DNA of 40,160 nt from Lingula anatina (taxonomy: Eukaryota > Brachiopoda > Lingulata > Lingulida > Lingulidae), in NCBI RefSeq assembly GCF_001039355.2, contig NW_019775269.1:411938-452097 (forward strand). Reading direction: 5' to 3'. Position 1 is the stretch's first letter; each line of letters opens with the position of its first letter. Below, one piece after another: positions 21,518-33,554 of this stretch. The position numbers and the translations under genes are program-made. The notes under the pieces were generated by a model, which saw only the letters and a program-made list of their open reading frames with translations, was not told the DNA's origin and ran no database searches.

Positions 21518-22327
21518 ATGTGTGATAAAAGCGCCCTTCTAAAGAGAGGCCTAGCGGTCGCCAACTTCTGTCTATGGGTGATAGGGGCTGCCTTAATGGT
21601 CAGTGGACTGTGGATGGTCATAGATGAAGCAGCATACAGCAGACAACATGCTATGGAGCAAGCAGTCCCAGGAGTTGATGTAGCCACCTACGGGCTCTAC
21701 GTGTTCATAGCAGTTGGTGCGGTGGTCGTCTTCGGGATAGTCACGATCGGTTGCTGTGTAGCAACGCAAAATAAACTGTGTCCTTACGTTTTCTTCATTA
21801 TTTTGGTGTCCACAGCAACAGTCGGCGTGTTTGCTGGTTGTGTTCTGATTGGAATTGCCAGGAGTCGCCTTTTAGACAATGCGGATCTTCCACGGACTCT
21901 GTACAACGATATTATCCACAATTTCACGTCTGTGGACGTTTATGTGAAATTTGGTACCCTCCAGTACACTTTCCAATGTTGTGGGGCATTAAGACCTCAA
22001 GATTACAGAGAGAGTGTCTGGGGAAAGCTGTCAGGCCAGTACCTTCCACCCACCTGTTGCACCATACCTGTTACTAGTCAGTACATTTTAGAACCACCGA
22101 ATAATTATACAGCATGTATCCTGGAGGCGAAGCGTGATTCACTGAGCAACTATGAACATTTTTACCCTCATGGATGTATAAAAATCATAAAAACGTGGTT
22201 CGCAGAGCAAACTTCTTTGCTAATAGGATTGGGCGTGGCTTTTTGTGTTTTGGGAATTTTAAGTCTCATCATCAGCGTGTGCTTGTGCCAACCTGTGTTT
22301 AAAGCCTACACTAGGCCTCCGATCTAG
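21518..22327 (+). CDS. Tetraspanin, intronless
   Basis: A 269-residue four-pass membrane protein. TM helices lie at about 12-34, 58-82, 89-113 and 233-257, with a small loop at 35-57 and a large extracellular loop at 114-232. The family CCG motif is C154-C155-G156; further loop cysteines are C180, C181, C200 and C220, giving six for three disulphides. N135-F-T and N196-Y-T are possible N-glycosylation sites. Juxtamembrane cysteines (C2, C79, C80, C88, C255, C257) fit palmitoylation. Tetraspanins organise receptors, integrins and other membrane proteins in microdomains. The length is typical. The gene has no intron, whereas most animal tetraspanin genes have several, so it may descend from a retrocopy; its own TATA box and an intact frame indicate a live gene. 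The subfamily was not identified. Confidence 0.93.
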   Translation: MCDKSALLKRGLAVANFCLWVIGAALMVSGLWMVIDEAAYSRQHAMEQAVPGVDVATYGLYVFIAVGAVVVFGIVTIGCCVATQNKLCPYVFFIILVSTATVGVFAGCVLIGIARSRLLDNADLPRTLYNDIIHNFTSVDVYVKFGTLQYTFQCCGALRPQDYRESVWGKLSGQYLPPTCCTIPVTSQYILEPPNNYTACILEAKRDSLSNYEHFYPHGCIKIIKTWFAEQTSLLIGLGVAFCVLGILSLIISVCLCQPVFKAYTRPPI

Positions 22328-22769
22328 AATGAATGTTTTTGATAAGGGTTGGTATCAAGTTAATCAGCAATATAAGTTTCAATATGTTATCCTTACCTTG
22401 TAAACTTTGCCAAAACAAAAGAGGCATTGAATACTACCCCAAACCGTACCATTGTTTATTTTAAGAAAAACGTGCACTGTCTGTGTGCTACCATTTAACT
22501 TTCCTCGGGGCTCACTTTTACGTATTTAGACCAATGTGCTAGAGTTGAGTTTAGGGCTACCGCTTGTTATTCTATCTACAGCCCACTTATTTAATGTCTA
22601 ACATATTGTCGTGCAATCTACACCAGGCACTTAAATACATGTATACGTGTATGCCAGTACTGTTACATCGTGGTTCATATATACATGTATATTCACACAT
22701 ATTATAAATGATCAAGAAACCGTTGCATGTGTTGATGGTTTTCTTTATTTCAAAATTTATTATGTTTAC

Positions 22770-22775
22770 AATAAA
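22770..22775 (+). terminator. Poly(A) signal of the tetraspanin gene
   Basis: AATAAA about 440 bases past the stop codon and before the MITE at 22920, giving a plausible 3'-UTR length. Confidence 0.55.
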
Positions 22776-22919
22776 GTCACTATTATCAGGGTGCTTAAAA
22801 TGTAACATTTTTTTATTTAAACTAGTTAAATTTCTCCGCGCGCTCCGTCAACGTTAAGTCGTTTGGCGTGGATATCCTCATCCCACTGCTGTAGGCCTAC
22901 TATTCCTACTATACTTCAC

Positions 22920-23143
22920 ACATTGGACAAAGAAATGTCACCCCTACTGAACCAATACTTAGGGGGAGATAAATGACTGTGGAATGATATGCTCCTGGTA
23001 TCATTTTATTAACATCAAAATTCACAAAAAGTCAAACAATACAATTCCATGGTACAGCGGTTTTATACTCATTAGTCACATTATAAGTAGACCAGGCATT
23101 TGATTACTCTGATTCAGGGGGTGACACTTCTATTGTCCAGTGT
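22920..23143. mobile_element. MITE family 1, copy 2
   Basis: Full-length relative of 2425-2654. The left end is ACATTGGACAAAGAAATGTCACCCC, with substitutions, and the right end GACACTTCTATTGTCCAGTGT is intact. The interior differs by scattered substitutions and small indels (for example CATTTTATTAAC against CATTTTTAAC). It lies just beyond the tetraspanin poly(A) signal. Confidence 0.75.
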
Positions 23144-23691
23144 GTGTATTTTAAGGGTTGACGTACATGATGTTAGCGGTCTTTGCCCATCCGTTAAGAC
23201 ATGATTTTTGCTTCATGTATAGTAGATAAAACTAAGTAACACGGAATCCAAGAACTTTCCGCTTTATCCAAAAGGGAAAATCACTGTTGTTTTGAACGAG
23301 GGTTATCGTATTTTTGAACAAAGGTGGAGAACTTAAGAAACTACGGTTCTATATTTAATGCATGTGATTGAACAGACGAAATTATCTTCCCGCCTTGGTC
23401 AAAAGCTTCACTTAATGGGTCCAAGACCGAAATTAGTGAACAAATTGCAATCCTGCCGTACAAATGCCCTCACGGCTTCCCTCGACACCATTAATTACCA
23501 TGAATTTGGGTTTCTTCACATTAGTTAACATCTCCAAGCGTGCATGGAATGACTTCAAAAGTTGAGTTTAATTGTAATTCCACCTCTGATAACGAGAAAG
23601 ATTAACACTATTACTGAGGACTGGTGCCCATACTCAGTGTTTATCTGGAGTTGTCTCTCCACATCAACGACTTTAATGAAAACTGTTCCCT

Positions 23692-23692
23692 T

Positions 23693-23731
<39 letters not shown>

Positions 23732-23734
23732 TTT
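23692..23734. repeat. (TTTA)n microsatellite
   Basis: About ten uninterrupted TTTA units, then a T-rich run with TTTTG units. Confidence 0.95.
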
Positions 23735-23817
23735 TTTTGTTTTGTTTTGTTTGTTTATTTCTTGTTAATCTTTTGCTTCATAGGACATATTATAAATTAT
23801 AATAGGTTTCTGGAAGC

Positions 23818-23821
<4 letters not shown>

Positions 23822-23867
<46 letters not shown>
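23822..23867. repeat. (AC)n microsatellite
   Basis: Twenty-three uninterrupted AC units. Confidence 0.97.
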
Positions 23868-23869
<2 letters not shown>

Positions 23870-25731
23870 ATGTCGACTCTGTTAAGATAAGAGTTTATTT
23901 AGCCAATTATAAAAATCGGAAATCATTTTCCATTTAGAGCAAGTTTCATAATATACAGATTTAACGTAATACAATAGATACATTAAGAATTAGGTTTTGA
24001 GATCAAATTAAAATGCGTCACTGCACTTGGGTAAAAACTAATTAAAAAGCAGTTTACTGCCTTTAAAAGTTAGAAGTCTACTACTGCTTGGTAAAAACGT
24101 AAAAAGTGATGATGCAGGCTGAGAAGAGTCTTCCATGATGTTGACGGTTCTTTTCGCCATTCTGTCTTTAAAAATATCACCCAGCGTGGGTAGATCCTGC
24201 CCGATAATCTTGCTTCTTATGTAGATTTTTTAAATTTCTTGTGGATATATTTCTCTTTGTTTAAGGACTTTTGGTAATTCGGGTTTGCCGATTTTCTGAC
24301 AGATACGAAAGAAAGTGTTGTCTAATATTCTATAAAAACACGGATTCAAACACGAAGAAAGCAACACAAAATATGAAATACTATAATGTTAACTAATGTG
24401 TCAATTAGTTGAAAGCATTTAGGTATATGGTTGGGATAAAGAAAAAGCAGGGAATCTATCATTGTCACTTTTAAAAATAGGAAACCAAACATGTCTCGCA
24501 GCATTACAAGAACTATACTTATGATCATCCAGCCCCCCAAAAAACTTTAGTCACTAGTTATGCTTTTTGTTTTTTCCCCTTTACCTTACAATTCATTTTA
24601 TGATCATGACTTGTAATCGACCTTACTAATTCTAAGTCACGTAAAACAATTATTTGTGTAAAAAATGTGAAGAATATCTACCGATTTAAACTTATTACCT
24701 TTTTTCAAATATATGTTCAAAAATAGGTGTAGATCTATGTTTATAAAAAAGGTTGATGTTTATTTGGTTATATACATTTCTTACAATTTCAATAACCGGT
24801 TTTCATTTTATGTTGATTTATAGGCTGCAGGACTAACAATATTAATGAACTTCTTATTTCAATAATTGATTCAATTTGCCAAATGTTGTATCTGATTTAT
24901 TTGCTTATTTGAATTGCTATGCCTCTGGACCTTTTATGCTGTATAGAGATTCTCCATCGTAAGCATCATAAGCTTGCTCTCGAATATAAGCAAACCGCAA
25001 AGCTTTTATCAATATAATAAGGAGTGATGTTGTTAAATTCTCAGAAGTTTCAGATGACTATACAAAATACGAATAAATGTTCCGTTTCCTCACATAATTC
25101 AAAATTGTCATGCCCCGAATTCGTTATTTATATGCTAGATGTATGTTGCAATTAGGTCAAATTAATCCGGAATTTTTGAGCTTATGACTGTGTTTTGAAT
25201 AAAAATATATAGAGATTATAACGACTTGATATCTACGCAAAATTGCTGCAGAAAACTTAAACAAATGAAATAAGAGTACTTGAAAGTTCGAGATGAAGAG
25301 TCTCTTAACAGAAGTTCATCATTAATTACTCGTAGATACAGACTTTGATAAATGGAACAGATAGAGTTCATAATTAGCCATGAGGAAAAGGATTAAAAAA
25401 TTAAAGCCAATGTGAACAAAAGCCGAGTTTCGCCCCGATAATTCGGCGTCTTTTAGGTGTAAATTTAGATAGATTCGTTCGAATTTTATTGTTATCTCGT
25501 TTAAAATGAGTCTCTACTGTGTGGATGTACAAATTGAAAAAAACTACCAGTAGCTCTGGACTGAAATGAAAGAAAAATAAAAAAAAAAAGCAAGCGCAAT
25601 CTAATAGGTTTTCTAGCAGACGACCATATAACAAAACTGCAGATGGTACAATGCATTCAGACATTTAAGCCTATTAGAGTAACTGTATACTTCACAGCTA
25701 AATTTGAGAAAATAAATATATTAACACGTTT

Positions 25732-25737
<6 letters not shown>

Positions 25738-25788
<51 letters not shown>

Positions 25789-25815
25789 TAGATAGATATA
25801 GATATAGATATAGAT
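25738..25815. repeat. (TA)n then GATA/GATATA microsatellite
   Basis: About 24 TA units (25738-25786) followed by GATA and GATATA units. It directly abuts the LINE tail at 25816, marking that element's truncated 5' boundary. Confidence 0.95.
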
Positions 25816-26049
25816 CCCAAATTTAGACATTGTGATTTCTGCTGCAATGCTTATAATGAAGCATACATAGAGGACGAGTACCATTTCGTGCTTGTGTGTC
25901 CACGATATAATGGCTACAGAGCCAAATATATTCCCGGCATTCAGGCAAACGTATTCAACTTTAATAAGCTCATGAAATCTGAAGATGCAACTCTCTTAAC
26001 AAACTTGCCAATGTATGTGTATGAGTGCTTCAAACTAAGGGATATATAG
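25816..26049 (+). mobile_element. LINE C-terminal fragment (78 codons, 5'-truncated)
   Basis: An open frame without its own start reads FRHCDFCCN...EDEYHFVLVCPRYN..R and ends ...YECFKLRDI before a TAG. The C-x2-C, EDExHFxxxCP and following Arg/Tyr pattern is the C-terminal cysteine/histidine motif of many non-LTR retrotransposon ORF2 proteins. The frame is intact, so the copy may be fairly young, but only the last 78 codons are present. The 5' break lies at a TA/GATA microsatellite. Confidence 0.7.
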
Positions 26050-26784
26050 AAGGCATAAATTTGACTCCTGTTACTGTAATGTAATATAGGCTGGTGGTCT
26101 AAATTTACGTAACTAAACATCAAAGTTAACACGTTTGTTGTTAGTGCAAGAAAAGTGAGGCCGGTCCTAAAAATGTATCCCTTTTGCAAAAAGAAAAAAA
26201 AATGTTTTCTGAAGTTTCAACATATTTTAAGATAGAGGAATATCAGTCAATATTAATATAGTCTTGGGAAAGTCTTTTATTTAAATATTTTACAGTCATA
26301 TATTTAAACTCTGCCCTTTTTAATGAAATCCACGATGCCGCAATCTCTCACTCTCCATATCTGTATGTGATGAATACAGTATGTTCTATATATGGATGAA
26401 CGTGTTCCACTGGTTTTATAATCTATATAAGCTATGATTATTTTCTTCTCCGTCGCCCGTGCTCTCATATAACACTTGGAATATTGCATCCTAGTAATGA
26501 GAGATACTTAGCTTTCTTCGAGATAATCACAGCAGGATCTTATCTCCCTTTGTGTTTCAAGGAATTCTGCAAACACACGATGTCAACAGAAGTAAAACAT
26601 TGCTTTTGTTGTCACTGCTGTTCTGTGACGTAGACGCGTTGTCAATATTTTTGTGTATTCAGATTACAGGCAATTGTTAATAACATTCGGAAGATCACAC
26701 GGTGATTTTGTACATTTAATGCGACCCGAGAACAACGCCTTTTCAACACATTTAGACTTGTATGTATTCTAGCCAGACCTAGGG
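26050..26784. other. Gene-free spacer
   Basis: Nothing coding or repeated was recognised. The TTCTAG at 26769-26774 just before the next ORF could be a splice acceptor. Confidence 0.45.
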
Positions 26785-27084
26785 ATGACAAACGACACAG
26801 CAGAGGAGCAAGAGGTGCTTGGTGACGTAGGTTCCGATTTCGCTGTGCACGACAATCCACTGGCGGACATATCAAAAAGTTTACTTGGCTCAGGGTTTGC
26901 TTTCATCATTCTAGTCCTTTTTCTTACTGTGTGTCTTCAGAAATACTGTGCGTTAATGCGCGAGAGGAATATCACTTTCAGTAGTTCATCAGGAGCCCAA
27001 GTTCCACAGCGACATTACGATGGGTTTCAAGACAATTGCCAATCAAGTTGCAGATGCACTGCACACACGGAATCTTGCTGTTAA
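26785..27084 (+). CDS. Small single-pass membrane protein, hypothetical
   Basis: A 99-residue frame with an acidic N-terminal part (1-35), one strongly hydrophobic helix at about 36-51 (SGFAFIILVLFLTVCL), a short basic stretch (ALMRERN) and a Ser-rich then Cys-rich tail ending in CRCTAHTESCC. The basic residues after the helix suggest N-out, C-in topology, where the cysteines could be palmitoylated. N3-D-T is a possible glycosylation site. An in-frame TAG lies just upstream inside a possible splice acceptor (TTCTAG), so this is either a complete small protein or a last exon. No family was recognised and chance remains possible. Confidence 0.35.
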   Translation: MTNDTAEEQEVLGDVGSDFAVHDNPLADISKSLLGSGFAFIILVLFLTVCLQKYCALMRERNITFSSSSGAQVPQRHYDGFQDNCQSSCRCTAHTESCC

Positions 27085-28784
27085 TAGACGGGCTGCATAA
27101 AACTATTATTGTGTTCAAGTTGGAAATTTTCTACTCTGGGCGGACAACTGGTTCACCATGAGCGTGTTCTGACTTTGAAACAGTACAACGGAAAACAGTT
27201 GAAAACTTGATTAAAGGGATGTTGTCTGTTAAGAGAACATTCCGAACAAATTAAACTATCTTGGCCTTGGCAAGATGCAGACGCATATCAATCTGACCTA
27301 GACTGTTTTTCTGTAATTTGGCATTTGGGATAGTTTGAAAAGGAAAGATCGTTATTCACACCAATTGCCAGCGATGAATACGATTAAAGTTACGCAAACT
27401 TTTTATTTCGAAAATGTGGGCAACGCTTGAATACTCAATCACCTTTGTCAGATATATACACCCATTAACCTGTCCGAATTGCTTGATATTATATGGAAAA
27501 AATCACTTTAATGATTAGTCTGCCTTATCCATTTGGAAGGTAATGCGTCGTCAAGCTCTTCATCTCTTCTTCGTTATTCGCCGGATTCTTAATTCACTTG
27601 CATTTAGAGAGTTTCCGTCTTGTTATGAAAGAGCTTACTTACTAAGGTTTATCCATAGGATAAAAACAACTGCAGACGAAAGAGACGGATGAAAACAACT
27701 TGCCGTGAGCGTCACTCGATTATTTGTCTCTAATTTGAACAACAAGTTAGCCTGCTAATCTGTGACGGGTACATGTGTATCTACATGTATATAGCAAGTT
27801 CATGCTATTATTGATTTTTCATGGCAGTGTCACAATACTTTGACAGTTTCACGTCTATCTCAAGATTACAAAAGTGTCTATTCTGTAGCGACCATGTCAC
27901 AATATTAAAGTCGACATAAGGGCGAGTGGACGATGCGCCGGATGAGCATAATTTGGCATGAGAACGGGTTGTTGTTATTGGAGAGTAATCTCACTGAGTT
28001 AATGTTAATGGGGTTCGTTTTACTTTGATTGTTTCTTATTTAAGAATGGTTTGTATTATGCATAAAAGAATTGCAACATCGTTTCTACGAAATAAAGACA
28101 CCACTTCTGCTAAAAATGCAGTTTTGCTAGAGGTGAAAATGAACAGAAAATACGTTATCCTCCACTTATTTTAATGGTATTTTTGACTAAGACCTTAAAA
28201 TCGATTACGTGATGAGTCCAGAAAAATCCGCTATTAATGGTGTCCTCTCGCAGCGAAACATAATATTGGTGTCATTTAATAAGCTTGACCGCCGCTCAAT
28301 CCCTGAACTTCTTGGGAGAAAGTGCTTATGTGGAAATGTCAAATTTCTGTAAAGATATAGGCTTTTGATCCCGTCTTTTTAGTGAAGAGGGTGGTAAGAA
28401 TCCGTCAACAAAATAGAAAGGAACAAATAATTAAATATTATATGTACTTGGCCTTCTGTTTATAGACTATTGTTGTCATATTTGAAATATTTAACAACAG
28501 GCCAAGCATTATATATCTATACGCATTTCAAAGTTTGGCAAATAGCCCCCCCCCCAACGAGTATGAAAAGGCAAAGTCTGTGACAGGTGAAAATACACCA
28601 CCTTGACCTAGATATTATCAGGTAACATGCGCAAGCGCAATGTGAACAATCCATAAACTTGGCAGCTTGATCAGGGAGATGTGACACAGCTTGTCACATT
28701 CTTAGTTTATTTCGTGCACAGTGTCTCAAAATTAATGACTCAATGTCATTTGAAGCGTCTTGACACAGACACCTCGGAATCAGC
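27085..28784. other. Gene-free spacer upstream of the Ig-domain gene
   Basis: No supportable feature other than a short poly-C run near 28546. It probably contains the promoter of the Ig gene, but no TATA box or recognisable element could be placed. Confidence 0.5.
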
Positions 28785-31575
28785 ATGACTGAACGAACGC
28801 GGGAATCGTGGCGGGGTGTAAGAAGAGGCGCCAAGTTTGGAGGCTTCCATCTTAATTCCGGTAGTTCCGTTACCTGTATCGCGCTAGCAATGTATTTCTT
28901 TACACTGGTCATTTGTGTGCAAGCTGAAGGTAAGATTAATAAAAATGAAATGATAAACAATGTTTATTTTTTCAAACGACCAAAACAACGGAATATAAAC
29001 TGGTTGAGTCTCAGGGTTCTTGCCCTCTTCCCGTTATTACTTATCTATGCATACAGCTAGTTGTCACAGTGTCACAAGAGAGCCACGACTGTATTGGTAT
29101 GCAAACGAGAATTCTAATTAACCGTCTGTAGTCTGATGTGGTCATCTCGTCACAGAGAGAAATTCTGTAGAGTAACAATCTTACTCTGTATCCACACGGG
29201 CCGATTACCTATGGATGTGCTGGTATAGGCCTATTGAATTTCAACTAACACAACACGACAATAACAAGCTTATGCATTGTTAATGTCACTGATAGTTTTT
29301 CCGTACTGTTTTGCGTTATTTGCGTGAAAGCAGGTCGACGTTTGCCTACGCAATTTCATTTTGCCAAATGCTATATGTAAAAGAATAAACAAGACGGTAT
29401 AGCAATATATAGAACGTACTTGCAAGCAACACGTCTTTTAACAAAGGTCATAAGCTGTCATATTACTACTACTACTAATCATACTACAGCATGTGTGTAG
29501 GTCGCAATATGACAAGGTCTCATTTGAAATTGCCAGACATTCAGAGTCGTTTATCATTGACTGGGTATACTGGTAAACATTTATCAGCTCAACCGTTTTC
29601 ATGTTTATTAAACAATCGGCTGATCAGTATGCAATTGACATTGGTATCTAAAATAAATACCTGTTTATTCTTTAATCTAGCAGCAGGCTATGTATATATT
29701 ATGTCAACACGCCCTGTTGTGTCACTATCACCCGGCTGCCACTATGATGCCGCTATCAATCTTTGCAACAGCTTTATTGTGTTACATGTACATGTGCTGC
29801 AACAACAGAGTACGCACATAGGAGTAGGAGGTGGGGAGGGACTAGGGGGCTGCTTAGTCCCCTTCCTCTTTTCAACCAAGCCAGTCCAAGGAACAGAAAA
29901 GTGGGGTGGAGCTAGGGGAGCTTTTCATTTATTTCAGTGAAATATATACTTCAGATCGCGGCCCAAACCCCAGTGTCCAACATGATGCCTAGTTTTTGGC
30001 CCTTATTTCCCGTCTTAATTCTGAATAACTACCCCACCCAGTGCACGCCCCTTACATTTTGCTTCCTGATGCAAGTGATGGAGGGTAGGCGCAGGTGTTT
30101 ATTCCTGTGTATGTAGTTGTGTTTTGGAGGAAGGTTTAGAAATTTGCAACGCTCAAGTCTGCTGCTGTCTTTCAATGGGCTAGCATCCTTTTAGGGTAAA
30201 TCATGCTATCTAAAGTTCCAATCGCATATACATGACAGTATTATTCAAACACACAGTTGACACCCGAGCATTGCATGCCTAAGGTCACCAGTGCTAATGT
30301 CGTAATACACACTGACATGTAACCTGTGTGGTGACTGCTGGTGAGAGACGACCGTCTTCGCATGCCGTGTACACATATGACTAATGGTTCGTCATAACTA
30401 AGCTGTCACTGTATCGCATTGGGCTACATAGGCTTATTGTGCGGGACACGCTAGTTTGGAGTACTGCGTTGATTTGACTCAATCAGTGAAATATTCCAGT
30501 CATGTAGATACTTTTTTATGTAAGAGTAGATTCTTTTACTCCAAAGTTCTTTCCGTGATTATTAAAAGAAATGCAAATATTCGTTTTTATTTAAATGAAA
30601 ATATAATTATGGTGGCTCACATACCGTCCCCGCATTTTAGAATAGCCTTTTTTATTGGGAAAACCGCTATTGCTTTGATTGCTAAACTGCATTTCAGACT
30701 GCGTCCTGATCTCGACGAAAGATGCAATCAAGCCTGGTGCAAAAGTGACCCTGACTTGCTCCGCAATGGCAGCCAGCGTCTGCAGTGCCATTCATAAATT
30801 CCTGGACAGGTCTTGTCAAGTGTATTTGTACTGGGTGCCTCCCACAGGCTTCGACAGTGCCGAGGAAGGGGAGATAAACACCAGTCCAGACGCCTTAATG
30901 TCCACACTGGTCATCAACGCAATGTCAGAACGCTTTGCTGGGACTTACTCTTGTACCATAAGCTGCCTTGCGTCGTCCTACACCGGCAAATACAACTTAG
31001 TTATGGAGACCGGCGGCGGCGGACCAGCACGTAAGTTGTCATCTGAAATCTTTACACTACATGGTGACCGTTTCATTGGTAACGCCAATAGAGTATCTAA
31101 AAGTGCAGTATAATACAATTTTATTTTTGAATAAAAACCATTTAAGAATTGTCCAACCCAAAGGTCCGTTCGAGGAGTCCGTTGTTTTTTAAAATAAGCG
31201 TTTATGTTACTTGCGTCTCTGAGCCTTGTTCAAGCCAATTTCAATAACTATATTTTTTTTTGACTGCTGGAATATCATACTATTACGCAAAGTAAAGATG
31301 CAAACAATGCATGCAATCAATGTAAAATAGACTTTAAATGTTCTCGCATTTTACAGTATTTTTTTTTTAATTTCTAATTTCGAGAGATTTGCATACATGC
31401 GTCTGATACGCTTAAAATGCTGCTCGTAAAATAATCATAATGACCCAAAATATTAATGACAAAATTTTACATCCACTTTATCATTTAAATAAATTACATG
31501 GATCGAAAAAACCATCAAATACGTTCCAAGTGTAATCCACGCATATGTACACACACACATACATGTTTGTACACA

Positions 31576-31618
<43 letters not shown>

Positions 31619-32217
31619 AAACTTTATCAACTATTTCATAAATTTTCTATAAAGGGACCAGCGCCAGGTATGACGAGACAGAAGAGGCGTTTCAGATGTG
31701 GTACATTGCAGCTATAGTGGGAGGCGTCGTGTTCATCGTGATAGTGGTCATCATTTTTCTGGTGGCGCGCAGAAGGCAGCGAAATCGGGAGGACACGACC
31801 CAGGCAGCAACGCCACCTACTTATGACGGCAGAACAAATCCCTCCTATGAAAATTCCAACGTGAACATCCATATTTCTTCTACGCCGCAGACTACAATAA
31901 TTGAAAACGGTCAATCACCGCAGATTGGAGCACCGGAACAAGTAACCCTGCGACAACCGCCCCAGAGAACCGACCGTCCCCCATCTTACGATGACTACCG
32001 TGCCTACCCAGTAATCAGAAGGTTGTCCACCGAAGAGGGGGTGCCTGTCGGCCCTGTGGAGCTATCACAAAATTTGTACACTCAGCGTCCGCCTCGTCCG
32101 GGAAGTAGAGGCTCTCGTCCATCTTCGCAGTATTCCGGTGGATCTCGTCCCGTATCGCAGTACTCTGACTTTGATATATCTCTATATCAAGACCCTTCGA
32201 ATTCTACTGTTGTATAA
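28785..32217 (+). CDS. Type I membrane protein: one Ig V-like domain, PPxY-rich tail, PDZ-ligand end
   Basis: Exons 28785-28929, 30698-31030 and 31655-32217 join with phase-1 introns to give 346 aa. Exon 1 encodes a 30-residue hydrophilic lead and a signal core (CIALAMYFFTLVICVQA, about 31-47). Exon 2 encodes an Ig domain, about 49-152: C69 in VTLTC, W94 in YLYW, and C134 in FAGTYSC. Extra cysteines are C50, C77, C88 and C138. Exon 3 encodes a stalk, a TM helix (about 175-197), an RRRQRNR stop-transfer stretch, and a tail with PPTY (213-216) and PPSY (268-271), which bind WW domains of Nedd4-type ligases. It ends STVV, a class I PDZ ligand. SRPSSQYSGG and SRPVSQYSD repeat near the C-terminus. 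A surface adhesion or receptor role is inferred. I do not recognise a named orthologue. One-domain-per-exon phase-1 structure is typical of Ig genes. Confidence 0.85.
31579..31615. repeat. (AG)n microsatellite in intron 2 of the Ig gene
   Basis: About 18 AG units lying 40 bases before the exon 3 acceptor. The acceptor itself (TATAAAG) has a poor pyrimidine tract, so length changes here could affect splicing. Confidence 0.95.
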
Positions 32218-33554
32218 TAGGTTTAAGGTTGTATATACTCTTTTTCTTACCATGGTTAATGCACGTAAATCACTTGTGAACAGACTGAAATGATGGTTTT
32301 ATTGTATATAACGTGTTAGACATTTTTGCAGATGTTATTATTTTACGTTTTAATAATGCTTCCCAGATTTAGAAAGTGTCACTTTTCTGTCAAAAACACT
32401 TTTATGAATCTGAACTCGCCTTGAGGAAAATTTACAGCATCACCGTGGAGAAAACCGCAAAAGAAATGAGGTTTTTAAAGCCTAAGGCTGGACCAAGTTG
32501 TAAGCTGTGATCGAAAGGTTATTTAATTTCATTTTAATGTAAAAAAAAAAGACATCACCAATCATTGCTTTAAATATTGGACGGATTAAACGTTATAAAA
32601 TGTTTATTTGTCTAAGTTTTATTTGACACAGGTTTCATCAGATTCTGTGTATATAACATATACATGTATGATATGTAGCATAACGTAAATTCAGCGTAAT
32701 GCAAAGAAAAGGGTATTTTTTACAATCTACGACGAAGAAATTATATTTCATGATTTATGCACATTTAAGATATCCTCACTAGTGAACTTCGTACGCCATT
32801 CACAGGTTTTGCAGGTTATATCGGCATACCTAAATAGATAGGTATTTCAATTGGTTATTTTTGGGCGGACCATGTTTTGTTTCCTTTATCCTGTACTATG
32901 ACTACATCACGAATATGGATACTAGACATAGGGTCATACACCATTTTAAAAATGGACACTGGTACTCATTTAATCGAAAGTGTTGTTAAATGAACTTAAG
33001 TAACAGAACTCACTAAAATCTTGAAAATGGAACATGGGCAAATATACTTTCTCACTTTGAATTGTACAAAATTTGATGGAAAATAAGGCTTTCATCATTT
33101 CATTTTCTATTTTTAAATTAAAATTACTTAAGCAAAGCCAAGTATATACTGCTGTTCACGTCCGTCTATTAGTGTTTCTATGTTATACAAGTCGTTATTG
33201 TAGACATTTTCTTATGCGGTTTAATGTGTTATTTTGTTACAGTTGGTGACTGTATAAATTGTATTTTATCAAAATACATGATTGCAGTGGTTAGCGAAAG
33301 TCAACAGAAGTGGAGTTGTGTTTGTACATTATGTCTGAGTCCTTTTTTGTAGTTAATATGTGAATCACGTGTTTGACACGCTACTGTTCTAGTGTACTAG
33401 TACAAGATAAAAAACTTATTTTCAACAACTTTACCTACATGTACATCGCCAGCCTCGTCTTTAACGCTTGTGCTGAAGTGTAGATATTTAGTTTAATAAG
33501 TAGCGTTTGTATATATATATCTACTTTGAAACTTTTTATATTTGATCCCGATGC

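Larger units (their letters stand above)
23144..25737. other. Gene-free spacer with microsatellites
   Basis: No gene could be supported. It contains the TTTA and CA microsatellites listed separately. Open frames at 24346-24540 and 25401-25664 are low-complexity and show no domain. Confidence 0.5.

Noticed and set aside
23562-23890. Frames of 68 and 88 codons with Leu/Ile/Phe-Tyr and Thr-His runs
   Set aside because: They are translations of the TTTA and AC microsatellites.
29491-29940. A 149-codon plus-strand open frame in intron 1 of the Ig-domain gene
   Set aside because: No domain, no signal or TM pattern, a low-complexity Gly-rich end and no supporting splice context. It is the length expected by chance in a long intron.
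30456-30797. A 113-codon plus-strand frame overlapping the Ig exon
   Set aside because: It runs in a different frame from the Ig-coding sequence and ends inside it; it is a shadow.
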